A stretch of DNA of 64,000 bases from Novosphingobium sp. Fuku2-ISO-50 (GTDB taxonomy: Bacteria; Pseudomonadota; Alphaproteobacteria; Sphingomonadales; Sphingomonadaceae): NCBI RefSeq assembly GCF_001519055.1, contig NZ_KQ954303.1:1-64000 (forward strand), given 5' to 3'. The translations under genes were made by a program, and so were the position numbers. Shown one piece after another: positions 7,613-16,467 of this stretch; within the stretch, counting starts at the first letter, position 1; every line of letters starts with the position of its first letter. The notes below the pieces were generated by a model that saw only the letters and a list, made by a program, of their open reading frames with translations, was not told the DNA's origin and ran no database searches.

Positions 7613-8686
7613 TCAGGCAGCTTTGTTGAATGCGTGGCGGGCGATTTGCCCGATCGGGGCGATGACATTTGCGGCGCCGAGCGAGATCGCGGCGCGCGGC
7701 ATGCCGAACACCGTGCATGTCGCTTCGTCCTGGGCGATCGTGCGCGCGCCCTGTTGGGCCATCGCCAACAGGCCTTGCGCGCCGTCGCAGCCCATTCCGG
7801 TCAGCAGGATGCCGATCGCGCCGGCGCCCGCGACCCTGGCTACCGAGCCGAACAGGACATCGACCGAAGGCCGATGGCCCGAGACTCGCTCGCCCTCGCG
7901 CAGGCGGCATGACAAAGTGCTGCTGCCGCTCACGGTCAGATGTCGCGCGTCGCCGGGGGCGAGATAGACGTGGCCGTCGCGCAGCGGCATGTCCGGTTCG
8001 GCCAGCAGAATGCGCGGCGGGCAATGCTGATCGAGCGTGCGCGCCACCGCCGGGGCAAAGCGCGCCGCGATGTGTTGCACGATCAACGTCGGCGGGCACA
8101 TTTCCGGAAATCCGCCGAGCAGGATCTGCAAGGCTTCGACTCCGCCGGTCGACGAACCGATCGCGATCACGCGCGGCCGGTCGGCGAGCGAATGACGCGC
8201 TTCGCTGGCGAGGCGTTGCGAAACGGGCGACCGTTCGCCAAAGCGGACGCGCGCCGCCTCGCGAATGAGGCCGGCGAGCAGACCGGCATCGTCAAACGGC
8301 AGACCGCCCGACTTTTCCGACTTGGCATAACAATTGACTGCGCCGAGCGCGAGCGCGCGCGCCGTCGTATCGGCGCCCTTTTGCGTCGAACCGGAGACCA
8401 CGATCACCGGCGTCGGGCGCAGCGCCATGATCTTTTCGAGAAAGTCGAGCCCGTTCATGCCGGGCATTTCGACATCGAGCGTGATCACGTCGGGATCGAG
8501 TTCGCGAATCATCGCGCGTCCTTCGGCGGCGTTGCAGGCGGCGCCGACCACGGCAATGTCGCCTTCGCGTTCGAGGCGGGTCTTGAGAATCGCGCGCATT
8601 GTCGGCGAATCCTCGACTATCACAACGCGAATGGGCACCACACGAATGGGGGCCGCGACCCGGTTTGCGGGATGGGCATCGATCAT
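7613..8686 (-). CDS. cheB: CheB receptor methylesterase/glutamine deamidase
   Basis: The 357-residue protein has a receiver domain (about 17-135, phosphoacceptor Asp71 in ITLDVEMPG), a linker and a CheB methylesterase domain (about 170-355). The catalytic triad is complete: Ser179 (IGSSTGG), His205 (IVQHIAARF) and Asp301 (GMGCDG). It removes methyl groups added by CheR, giving adaptation. Its start overlaps the end of cheR (ATGA). Compare the paralogue at 12361, which lacks the His. Confidence 0.96.
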   Translation of the reverse strand: MIDAHPANRVAAPIRVVPIRVVIVEDSPTMRAILKTRLEREGDIAVVGAACNAAEGRAMIRELDPDVITLDVEMPGMNGLDFLEKIMALRPTPVIVVSGSTQKGADTTARALALGAVNCYAKSEKSGGLPFDDAGLLAGLIREAARVRFGERSPVSQRLASEARHSLADRPRVIAIGSSTGGVEALQILLGGFPEMCPPTLIVQHIAARFAPAVARTLDQHCPPRILLAEPDMPLRDGHVYLAPGDARHLTVSGSSTLSCRLREGERVSGHRPSVDVLFGSVARVAGAGAIGILLTGMGCDGAQGLLAMAQQGARTIAQDEATCTVFGMPRAAISLGAANVIAPIGQIARHAFNKAA

Positions 8687-9555
8687 GCGGCAGCTCTCCT
8701 GCGATAGACGGTCGGTCCGGTCGGCAGGAGCTGGTCGAGCGCCGGGCCGGTGACCCGTTCGCTGTGTCCGACATAGAGCGTGCCTTCGGGCGCCAGCATC
8801 CCGGCAAAGCGCGAAACGAGCCGCTCTTTTGTGGGAGTATCGAAATATATCATGACGTTACGGCAAAATATCACGTCAAACCGGCCTTGCATCGGCCAGT
8901 CACCGAGAAAGTTGAGCGTGCGAAAGCGGACCAGCGCGCGCAATTCCGGCGCGATCTCGGTTTCGTCGCCGTTGGTTGTCGTCCATGCCGTGCGCAAGGG
9001 TTGCGGAACGGGTTTCAGGTCTTCGCTGCGATAGCGCGCGGCAACCGCCTTGCTCAGCGCATGGGCGGCGATGTCGCTGGCCAGGATGCGGATGTCCTGC
9101 CGTGCGAGCGCCAGTCCGGCCTTGCGATCGGGGCCGAGCAAGGTCATCCCCAGCGACCAGGTTTCCTCGCCGCTGGAACAGCCCGCCGACCACAGGCGCA
9201 CTTTGCCGCCCTGTTCGAGCCGCCGGACCAGTTGCGGGCGGACGGTATCGCGGAAATGGTCGAAATGGTGCGATTCGCGGTAAAAAAACGTGTGATTGGT
9301 GGTCAGCGCGCAGATCGTCTTTGACCGTTCGGCCGCGTCTTCGCGAATGCGCAGGACATAGGCGCCGAATGTTGCGCAGCCCGAATTGCGCACCAGCGGG
9401 GCCAGCCGCGAATAGACCAGCATCGCCTTGCCCTCGGGCAGGACGATCCCCGCCTCGCGATAGGCGATTTCGCTGATCGCGCGGAAGTCATCGGCGCCAT
9501 AGACGCCGGGGCTGATCCCGGGCAGCGACTCGGCAAAGGAGGCCATGATCGTCAT
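8683..9555 (-). CDS. cheR: CheR receptor methyltransferase
   Basis: The 290-residue protein has the N-terminal CheR helical domain (about 15-85) and the SAM-dependent domain, with the SAM-binding phrase LWSAGCSSGEETWSL, ILASDIAAHAL and FDVIFCRNVMIYFD. The segment TTNHTFFYRESHHFDHF is the CheR motif before the SAM domain. It methylates receptor glutamates. It overlaps cheA by four bases, so the che genes are tightly coupled. Confidence 0.95.
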   Translation of the reverse strand: MTIMASFAESLPGISPGVYGADDFRAISEIAYREAGIVLPEGKAMLVYSRLAPLVRNSGCATFGAYVLRIREDAAERSKTICALTTNHTFFYRESHHFDHFRDTVRPQLVRRLEQGGKVRLWSAGCSSGEETWSLGMTLLGPDRKAGLALARQDIRILASDIAAHALSKAVAARYRSEDLKPVPQPLRTAWTTTNGDETEIAPELRALVRFRTLNFLGDWPMQGRFDVIFCRNVMIYFDTPTKERLVSRFAGMLAPEGTLYVGHSERVTGPALDQLLPTGPTVYRRRAAA

Positions 9556-11798
9556 GCGGCCTCGACGAAACCGGTGTCGAACTGGCCTGCGGCGAATTGG
9601 CCTGCATCCGACAGGCTGTTGGCGACAAGGCCGTCGACATCGACGATCAGTGCCACGCGCCCGTCGCCCAGGATCGTTGCGCCCGCGACGCCTTCGACCG
9701 AGCGGTAATGCGTGTCGAGGCTCTTGATCACCACCTGGCGCTGGTCACAGATCGCATCGACCAGCAGCGCGGCGCGGCCCGCGCCTTCGGTTTCGACGAC
9801 GATCAGCACCCCTTCCTCGGGCCGTTCGACCGCGCCTGCCGCGCCGACCGCAGCATAGAGCGGCAGGACCGGGATGAACCGGCCGCGCACGTTGATCATC
9901 GCCCTGTGTGCGCCGAGACCTTGCACTTCCTTGGGCTCGGGGCGCAGGCTTTCGACCACGTTGGCCAGCGGCACGACCAGCGTCTGGTCGCCGACATTGA
10001 CGACCATGCCGTCGGAAATCGCCAGCGTCAGCGGCAGGGTCATGGTAAACGTGGTGCCCGAGCCGGGCTCGGATTCGATCGTGATCCGCCCGCCCAGTTC
10101 CTTTACGTTCTGGCGCACGACGTCCATGCCGACGCCGCGTCCGGAAATGTTGGAAATCGACTGCGCGGTGGAAAAGCCGGGGGCAAAGATCAGCAGGTCG
10201 ATCTCTTCCTTCGACATGATCACGTCGGGCACGACGAGGCCCTTTTCGATCGCCTTGGCCAGAACGCGTTCGCGGTCGATCCCGCGCCCGTCATCGGCAA
10301 TGCGGATCAGGATGCGCCCGGATTTGTGTTCGGCCGACAGCGTCAGCGTGCCTTCGGGCGATTTGCCCGCAGCGAGGCGTTCCTCGGCCGGTTCGATCCC
10401 GTGGTCGACCGCATTGCGGATCAGGTGCGTGAGCGGTTCGCCCAGCCGTTCGATCACTGTCTTGTCGAGCTCGGTGCTTTCGCCCGAAACGTCGAGCCGC
10501 ACGTGCTTTCCGGTGCTCGCGGTCAATTCGCGCAAGATGCGCGGCACCCGGCTGAAGACCGAACCGATCGGCTGGGCGCGGATTGCCATCGCCGATTCCT
10601 GGATGTCGCGGGTCAATCCTTCGAGCAGCGCCAGTTCTTCGGTGGCGGCAAGGCCGTCACCGGCGAGCCGCTGCGCCATCATCGCCTGGGCGATGACCAG
10701 TTCGCCGACCGCGTCGATCAATTTGTCGAGCTTGCCCAGTTCGATTCGAATCGACTGGCCCATGGCCGGAGGGGCGGGAGGAGGCGCTGCGGATGGGGCA
10801 GGTGCCGTTTGGGCCGATGCAGGCGGCGCGGCGGCGACCGGGGGCTGCGCGGCGGGTTTGGCCATCGGCGTCGCGGCGGCCTTCGGGGCGGGCGCGGCGG
10901 CGATCGGGGGAGCGGCCTGAGCCACAGGAGCGAGCGCGCGCGGTTCGGGCAGGCGGACGGGCGGCATGGGGGCATCGTCGCCAATCGCCAGGCCGCATTC
11001 GTCGCCGACAAAGTCGAACACGTCGCGGACCATCGCCTCGTCTACCTCGCCGGGGATGGCAAAGGTCCAGCCGAGATAGCCGGTGCCCGGATCGAGCGAA
11101 TCGAGCGGGGGAACCTGACTGACATCGCAGGCGATGCACATCGCGCCGAAATCAATGACATCGCGCAGCATGAGCAGCGGTTCGCTGCCATTGCGCATCG
11201 CACCGGCGTGGGGGCGCACTTTGACCACCCAGCTCGTATCGGCATCGTCGTCCGGCGCGTCTGAGGATTCGGCGATGCTCGTCGAGCCGGTAATATCGTC
11301 GAGCATCGCGGCGAAATCGAAATCGCTGGTCACCTCGTCGTCGTCGTCATGGGCATGAACCGTCGGCGGTGATGCGGGCTGCGCCTCTGCCGCCGGGGCG
11401 GGCGCGGGGGCAGAGCCCGCATTGGCGGCCATCGCCGCAGTCAGCTCTGCCTGCAATGCGGCATCGTCGGGGGTTTCGCCCAGGCCACGCGCCGCGCCGA
11501 CATGGTCGCTCAGCGTGTCAAGCGCGCGCAACATGAGTTCGATCAGCGCATCGGTGATCGGCACGGTTCCATCGCGCACGTCCGACAAAAGCGTTTCGAA
11601 TGTGTGGGTATAGCCCTGAAGCGCGATATAGCCGAATGCGCCGGCGCCGCCCTTGATCGAATGAACCCCCCGGAACACCGCGTTGACGGTGTCATCGTCC
11701 TGAGTCCCGGCCATGCACGCGGCAAGACCCTGCTCGGCGGCGGCAAGCGATTCTTCGCATTCGGCGAAGAAGATGGCCTGAATTTCCTCGGCGTTCAT
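9552..11798 (-). CDS. cheA: CheA chemotaxis histidine kinase
   Basis: The 748-residue protein has an Hpt domain with phosphorylated His46 (VHSIKGGAGAFGY), a linker rich in Ala and Pro (about 125-345), a dimerisation helix pair starting near SIRIELGKLDKLIDAVGELVI, an HATPase with NAVDHGIEPAEER, IADDGRGIDRE and ISGRGVGMDVV, and a C-terminal CheW-like regulatory domain. It would phosphorylate CheY and CheB in response to receptors. It overlaps both neighbours by four bases. Confidence 0.96.
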   Translation of the reverse strand: MNAEEIQAIFFAECEESLAAAEQGLAACMAGTQDDDTVNAVFRGVHSIKGGAGAFGYIALQGYTHTFETLLSDVRDGTVPITDALIELMLRALDTLSDHVGAARGLGETPDDAALQAELTAAMAANAGSAPAPAPAAEAQPASPPTVHAHDDDDEVTSDFDFAAMLDDITGSTSIAESSDAPDDDADTSWVVKVRPHAGAMRNGSEPLLMLRDVIDFGAMCIACDVSQVPPLDSLDPGTGYLGWTFAIPGEVDEAMVRDVFDFVGDECGLAIGDDAPMPPVRLPEPRALAPVAQAAPPIAAAPAPKAAATPMAKPAAQPPVAAAPPASAQTAPAPSAAPPPAPPAMGQSIRIELGKLDKLIDAVGELVIAQAMMAQRLAGDGLAATEELALLEGLTRDIQESAMAIRAQPIGSVFSRVPRILRELTASTGKHVRLDVSGESTELDKTVIERLGEPLTHLIRNAVDHGIEPAEERLAAGKSPEGTLTLSAEHKSGRILIRIADDGRGIDRERVLAKAIEKGLVVPDVIMSKEEIDLLIFAPGFSTAQSISNISGRGVGMDVVRQNVKELGGRITIESEPGSGTTFTMTLPLTLAISDGMVVNVGDQTLVVPLANVVESLRPEPKEVQGLGAHRAMINVRGRFIPVLPLYAAVGAAGAVERPEEGVLIVVETEGAGRAALLVDAICDQRQVVIKSLDTHYRSVEGVAGATILGDGRVALIVDVDGLVANSLSDAGQFAAGQFDTGFVEAA

Positions 11799-12076
11799 GC
11801 GCAGATCCCCTTGCCCGTTGCGGGCGCGTCATCGAACAGCTCTGCCGAGAGGCCAAGCCGGCGCGCGGTCTCGCGCAAATGCGGCGAGGCCTCGATCACT
11901 GCGCCGTCGCCGGTGCGCCGCGCGCTGACCAGCACTTGCAGCATGGCCTGACCGATCTGCGTGCATTCGCGCGCATCGATCGTCAGCGTGCCCGCGTCGA
12001 GCGCGGCGATCATTTCCGGCAAAAGCGCCTCGGCCGCGGCCCGGTCGCATCGGGAAGGCAGGCTGATCGTGGGCAT
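11795..12076 (-). CDS. STAS-domain protein heading the chemotaxis operon
   Basis: The 93-residue protein resembles a small STAS domain (anti-sigma factor antagonist fold): a beta-rich start, the phrase LDAGTLTIDARECTQIGQAMLQVLVSA and ETARRLGLSAELFDD at the end. The position of the usual phosphorylated Ser in STAS antagonists holds IGQAML, with no Ser, so regulation by phosphorylation is unclear. I chose the ATG at 12076 with a GAGGAAA ribosome site. It is the first gene of the che operon and overlaps cheA by four bases. STAS proteins heading che operons are known; their function is poorly defined. Confidence 0.8.
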   Translation of the reverse strand: MPTISLPSRCDRAAAEALLPEMIAALDAGTLTIDARECTQIGQAMLQVLVSARRTGDGAVIEASPHLRETARRLGLSAELFDDAPATGKGICA

Positions 12077-12360
12077 GGGGCGGGTTTCCTCAAAATGCGA
12101 TCGGAGTGAAGCAATCTGGCGAATCGTGGCGGCCATCCCAGCGTGTCCGGCCCGATGGGTCCGGATGACGCGATCAACAGGGAGGGCTGCACGTCCAGTT
12201 GCCGGGCTTAGACGCCAAGCGGCAAAGGTCGGCTTGCCGAAGCCTTAGGGTGAGATACCTACCCCCGACCTCAGGATTTGCTGGCGCCTTGACGGTTAAC
12301 TGGATGCCAAGCAGGCGTCGCGGCACAGCGACGCGAAATTTGGCCAAGGGTATTTGTACC
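12077..12360. promoter_or_regulatory. Divergent control region between the che operon and the cheB-like gene
   Basis: This 284-bp region must hold the promoters of both the leftward che operon and the rightward cheB-like gene. It contains a palindrome CGGCAA-N8-TTGCCG at 12220-12239 and an upstream TTGCCG half at about 12199, similar in arm sequence but not spacing to the palindromes near the flagellins and flgB. I could not identify a convincing sigma-28 or sigma-54 promoter here. Confidence 0.5.
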
Positions 12361-13389
12361 ATGCACGAAGCACGCGTTCTGGTTGTCGACGATTCTGCGG
12401 CGATGCGCGCCCTGTTTTCGGACATCCTGGACCAGGCGAAGAACGTTCGCGTGGTAGGGACGGCCCGCAGCGCCGATGACGCGCGCGAACAGATTGCCGA
12501 GCTCAAGCCCAATGTGATCACGCTCGATGTGGAAATGCCGGGCATGAGCGGGATCGATTTCCTTGAGGAAATCATGGAAAAAGATCCGCTTCCGGTGGTC
12601 ATGCTGTCATCGCTGACTCAGGCGGGGACCGAAACGTCGCTGCGTGCGTTTGAACTCGGCGCGGTCGAATGCTTTCCCAAGCCGCTCAAGGCGACGCCCG
12701 AGCAGTTTGCGAAATCGGTCGGCAAGCTGGGCAAGATCGTGCTCGCTGCGGCCAATTCGAATGTCCGCGACCGCAAGGTGCGCACCGAGCAGAAGACGAG
12801 CGAGGCGCCTTTCGAATGGAACGGTCACCTTGTCGCGGTCAGCGCCTCGATGGGCGGGATCGATGCATTGACCACCATGCTGGGCCAGTTTCCGGGCAAT
12901 TGTCCGCCGACTCTGGTCTGTCTTCAGGCCGAACCGATGGTCGTCGACACGTTCATCAAGCGGCTCGATGACATGCTCAAGTGTCATGTCCGGCCCGCCA
13001 GGGACGGCGCGACGCTGACGCAGGGGACGATTTACATCGCCGCCGATCCGGAACGCCATGTCGTGGTCGAAGTGGGTTCGCCGCCGCGTCTGCGGCTGAT
13101 GGAGCGCGATCCGGTCGACGGCGCGCGGCCTTCGGCCAATCTGATGTTCGGATCGATTGCGCGCGGTGCCATCCCCACGGTGGGCGCCGTGCTGACCGGG
13201 ATGGGCAGCGATGGTGCGCGGGGCCTGCGGCTGCTGCGCGAAGCCGGCAGCGAGACATTTGTTCAGGATCGCAAGACAGCCCTGGTAAGCGAGGCGCCCG
13301 AAGCGGTGATCGCGCTCGATGCTGCCAGTCGCGAAGTGCCGCTGGCCGAGATGGGCGCGGCGGTGCTGGCGCGTTGCGGGATCGGCTGA
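12361..13389 (+). CDS. CheB-like response regulator with a probably inactive esterase domain
   Basis: The 342-residue protein has the CheB layout: receiver domain (about 1-120, phosphoacceptor Asp56 in ITLDVEMPG, Lys107 present) and a CheB_methylest-type domain (about 155-340). The nucleophile Ser163 (SASMGG) and Asp284 (GMGSDG) are present, but the residue aligned with the catalytic His is Gln189 (LVCLQAEP in place of LIVQHIAA). By analogy with Salmonella CheB (Ser164, His190, Asp286) this should abolish or strongly reduce esterase activity. It is divergent from the main che operon, which encodes a complete CheB. A binding or phosphate-sink role is inference. Confidence 0.85.
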   Translation: MHEARVLVVDDSAAMRALFSDILDQAKNVRVVGTARSADDAREQIAELKPNVITLDVEMPGMSGIDFLEEIMEKDPLPVVMLSSLTQAGTETSLRAFELGAVECFPKPLKATPEQFAKSVGKLGKIVLAAANSNVRDRKVRTEQKTSEAPFEWNGHLVAVSASMGGIDALTTMLGQFPGNCPPTLVCLQAEPMVVDTFIKRLDDMLKCHVRPARDGATLTQGTIYIAADPERHVVVEVGSPPRLRLMERDPVDGARPSANLMFGSIARGAIPTVGAVLTGMGSDGARGLRLLREAGSETFVQDRKTALVSEAPEAVIALDAASREVPLAEMGAAVLARCGIG

Positions 13390-13456
13390 TCGCGCGGGGC
13401 CACCCCTTTTTTCCACCCCTGAGCGCGCGCTACCCCCTGAATGGCGCGCCCCAAAC

Positions 13457-13496
13457 TGCCCGGAACCGCGCCATGCGGTTCCGGGCATCTTTTTTT
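13457..13496 (+). terminator. Rho-independent terminator after the cheB-like gene
   Basis: A perfect 13-bp stem (TGCCCGGAACCGC with its complement, 5-base loop) is followed by an eight-base run of T. It lies 67 bp after the cheB-like stop, so that gene is a separate transcription unit. Confidence 0.93.
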
Positions 13497-13546
13497 GGGC
13501 AACTACGCGGCGGGACAAACGGCTGCTGGCGCCGAGAATGCCGCCC

Positions 13547-13567
13547 TTCCCGGCCTTGAGCCGGGAA
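13547..13567. repeat. Palindrome TTCCCGGC-N5-GCCGGGAA, left copy
   Basis: An 8-bp perfect inverted repeat with a 5-base loop. An identical-arm copy lies at 16369-16389, so the pair brackets the lipoprotein gene. There is no T-run after it. It may be a REP-like intergenic repeat. Just downstream, GAATTACGC is repeated directly (about 13586 and 13607). The rest of 13390-13738 holds the terminator above and no gene that I can support. Confidence 0.7.
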
Positions 13568-13738
13568 CATGCTCTATTGGCGTTTGAATTACGCCTACTG
13601 GCCCTGGAATTACGCGTGATGATTTGAACCGTTGCGCATTTCTGTTTGAATATCGTTCCCAAACCGGATCGAAAGTCGACTGGTCTTTGCTCGAAAAATC
13701 GTTAGCTTGGTGGCGTGGGCAACAGGGCTGGAGTTGTG

Positions 13739-16231
13739 ATGAACAAAGTGAAGATCGCCGCGCTGGCAGCGACGGCGTTGGCTTGTCTGTCACTCGAAGG
13801 ATGCGGGGGTGCGGATTCGGGCGGGGGCGGCGTTCAGTCCACCCCGACGCCGCCGCCACCTGCCGGCGCCAATGCCAGCCTGCTCGGTTCGCTGAAAAGC
13901 GAAACTTTTGTCAACGACGCAACACAAGGCGCGCTCACCGTAGCCAATGGTGCAGGGTCGGTTGCCGCTGGCGCCACAACCGCCAGCTTTGTCTATAATG
14001 CCGCGTCGCAAACTTACACGATGACGGTCGGGGGGCATTCGCAAAGCTTTGGCCCATCGAACATCGACCCGTCCCTGACCAACAGCCAGATTACCACGTA
14101 CATCATCAAATCCGGCAATACGACCGACAGCCTCACTTTGACCAAGCCCGGCACCAGCGGGCATTTTACCTATGAATACGTGGGCGCGGCGTTTTGGCAG
14201 AATACCAATCTGGCCTCGACCAGTTCGGGCAACGGCAGCCTGTATGCCGTCGCGTATGGCGAACCCACGCCGGCGAGCGGGGTTCCCACAAGCGGCACCG
14301 CGACCTATGGAATCGATATGCTCGGCGCGCAGACAACCGGCACGACCGTGTCGGGCATTTCCGGCACCGGTTCCTTGTTGGTCAACTTTTCGACCGGCGC
14401 GCTGGCTCTGGGCGGATCGTTGACGTCTGGCGGCGGTTTCAGTGGCGGTGGCGCGTTATCCAGTTCGGGCAGTTTTTCCGGTGCGTTCAATTTGTCCACT
14501 ACCTACGCGGACGGTAGCGGGCAGATGAGCGGACGGTTGTACGGGCCTGCCGGCCAGGAAATCGGTGGTTCATTCTATACGGCGAACGATGGCACCAATG
14601 TGGCGGCGGGCGTGTTTCTGGGCCGTACCGGGGCAGCCGGGGCGACTGACACGAGCTTTGCCAGCCAGGCCGGTGCCGAGTTGCTCAACGCCGATCTGGT
14701 GGTGCAAAACGGCAAAACCAACGGTCAGTTGGGAACGGCAGCACTGGGCCTGATGAATCAGGGCATGCCGTCAATTGTGTTCATCGGACCCGGTTCTTCG
14801 TGGGCGATGTCGTATGCATACTGGCCTGTGACCTATCCCCACCCGCTTGCAGTGACCAATGCTCTGGCATCGGCGAACGGGCAAGGCGTGATTCTGACGG
14901 ATACGGCTGCGAACCAATATGTGCGGGCGGGGGTCTATTTCGACAAGACCGGTGCGAGCCCGGTCTATGACCAGTTCACTTTTGGATTCGAGACTCCCGC
15001 ATCTGCCGTACCGCGCACCGGTTATGCCGCCTATGACACGTTTATCGACGGTATACTCGTCCCGTCAGGCACCACAGCAAGCCCGACCGAAGTCGTCGGT
15101 AGCGGAACTGTCGGGATCAATCTGGCAAGCGGCGCGGTGACGACGGCGGCGACATTGCAGGATGTCGGGTCATCCCTCACCAATCTGGGAACGCTGGCGG
15201 GCACCGGCACGCTATCATCGGCCGCCAACAGTTTCTCCGGCACGCTGACGGTCGCGGGGGCCACGAATTATTCAGGCAACTGGCAAGGGCGGCTTTACGG
15301 CCCGGCTGCCACCGAAATCGGCGCGGTTTTCAACGGGGCGGGGGCCGATGGCAGCAGTCTGACCGGAACGATGACCGGGGTTTTCAACCCGGCGATCCTC
15401 GATCCCGCAGCAACACTGGCTACGCTCACTCGTCCGGCGACGTTTGCCGCGAACGAGTCCATTTACTCGAATGTGCCCTATACATTCCCCGGCTATACAC
15501 AGTTGGCGTTCAGGGGCGTCACCCAGATCACCTACGATCCGGTGAACCAGACATACACAATCGGATCGACCGGCCTCAAATTCAATGCCGATGGCCTGCC
15601 TCTGCTTACAGGGACAGTCACCGCAGCAGATGTGGTGCCGGCGCAAAGCGATGCGACTTTCACAGCCTATGCCACGCCCACGATGACCGGGCGGATCCTC
15701 AATTCCGGGCCATCCAATCCGACTATCCAATTGTCCTATCTCAGTTTTGCAGAAATGGCCCAGACTGTATCGCAAGGGGGGAGCAATCCCAGCTATACGG
15801 TCGATCATTTCGAGTTGTTCGGCATCCCGACCGCGCAATCCTCCATGCCCACCTCCGGCTCGGCAACCTATTCGGGCGTGGTCTATGGCCGGGGAAATGT
15901 TTACGCGTTTGGGACCGGGGACTTCGTTCTTGGGGGAGCCGGGCAATTGAGCGCCAATTTCGCGTCCGGAGCACTGACTTCGACACTGACCCTGAATGCA
16001 ACGCCGGTTGGCGGTGGCACTACGCAGGCGGTGGGCAGCATCGACTATGCCGGGACAATCACCGGAACGTCGTTTGGCGCGAATGCAACCGCTGGCACCG
16101 GACAGATGGCTGGCGGTTTTTACGGACCTGGCGCTGCTGAAGCGGGTGCAGCGTTTTCGTATGAAGGGCGCACCTACGCCCAGCCGCTTTCAGTCAATGT
16201 GGCAGGCGTGTTTGTCGGAAAGAAGAACTAG
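13739..16231 (+). CDS. Large surface lipoprotein with three TbpB-like repeats
   Basis: The 830-residue protein begins with a lipoprotein signal peptide ending in LSLEGC (Cys at about residue 21), then a Gly/Pro-rich linker. The rest is three similar units of roughly 250-280 residues, each ending in a beta-barrel motif: MSGRLYGPAGQEIGGSF, WQGRLYGPAATEIGAVF and MAGGFYGPGAAEAGAAF, each followed by a VFxG-type closing phrase. These match the transferrin-binding protein B-like beta-barrel family. I chose the ATG at 13739. Known TbpB proteins bind host ligands at the cell surface; here the ligand is unknown, and no TonB receptor or Slam exporter gene is adjacent. It sits between chemotaxis and flagellar genes with its own terminator-bounded upstream region. 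Confidence 0.8.
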   Translation: MNKVKIAALAATALACLSLEGCGGADSGGGGVQSTPTPPPPAGANASLLGSLKSETFVNDATQGALTVANGAGSVAAGATTASFVYNAASQTYTMTVGGHSQSFGPSNIDPSLTNSQITTYIIKSGNTTDSLTLTKPGTSGHFTYEYVGAAFWQNTNLASTSSGNGSLYAVAYGEPTPASGVPTSGTATYGIDMLGAQTTGTTVSGISGTGSLLVNFSTGALALGGSLTSGGGFSGGGALSSSGSFSGAFNLSTTYADGSGQMSGRLYGPAGQEIGGSFYTANDGTNVAAGVFLGRTGAAGATDTSFASQAGAELLNADLVVQNGKTNGQLGTAALGLMNQGMPSIVFIGPGSSWAMSYAYWPVTYPHPLAVTNALASANGQGVILTDTAANQYVRAGVYFDKTGASPVYDQFTFGFETPASAVPRTGYAAYDTFIDGILVPSGTTASPTEVVGSGTVGINLASGAVTTAATLQDVGSSLTNLGTLAGTGTLSSAANSFSGTLTVAGATNYSGNWQGRLYGPAATEIGAVFNGAGADGSSLTGTMTGVFNPAILDPAATLATLTRPATFAANESIYSNVPYTFPGYTQLAFRGVTQITYDPVNQTYTIGSTGLKFNADGLPLLTGTVTAADVVPAQSDATFTAYATPTMTGRILNSGPSNPTIQLSYLSFAEMAQTVSQGGSNPSYTVDHFELFGIPTAQSSMPTSGSATYSGVVYGRGNVYAFGTGDFVLGGAGQLSANFASGALTSTLTLNATPVGGGTTQAVGSIDYAGTITGTSFGANATAGTGQMAGGFYGPGAAEAGAAFSYEGRTYAQPLSVNVAGVFVGKKN

Positions 16232-16368
16232 GAACCGGTTTCTCGCATCGCCGTCTCCGTGCCGTTATCCGTTTTTGTGCACCGCGCTAACTGACGGCGT
16301 TGTCTGTGAATTCCGGCGACACCGAATTCCGGTGAGACAATGCCCAATTGCCCCAAAGAACCAGCGGG

Positions 16369-16389
16369 TTCCCGGCTCTGGGCCGGGAA
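16369..16389. repeat. Palindrome TTCCCGGC-N5-GCCGGGAA, right copy
   Basis: Same 8-bp arms and loop length as the copy at 13547-13567, with a different loop. It lies in the 236-bp gap between the lipoprotein gene and fliS. In the same gap GAATTCCGG is repeated directly (about 16308 and 16324). No gene is apparent in the gap. Confidence 0.7.
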
Positions 16390-16467
16390 GACGTGTGGTT
16401 GCCTGTGTGGCGCGCGTTCGTTTGCCCACCTGAAGCGACGGGGGGTACTTTCGGGACGCTGGGCTTT

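Noticed and set aside
9597..11264. A 555-codon open frame opposite cheA
   Set aside because: Antisense to cheA, with low-complexity Arg/Gly/Asp content and no ribosome site or family signature.
12244..12271. Sigma-28-type promoter before the cheB-like gene (CTTAGG-N14-CCCGACCT)
   Set aside because: Spacing fits, but two mismatches in each box make it too weak to call.
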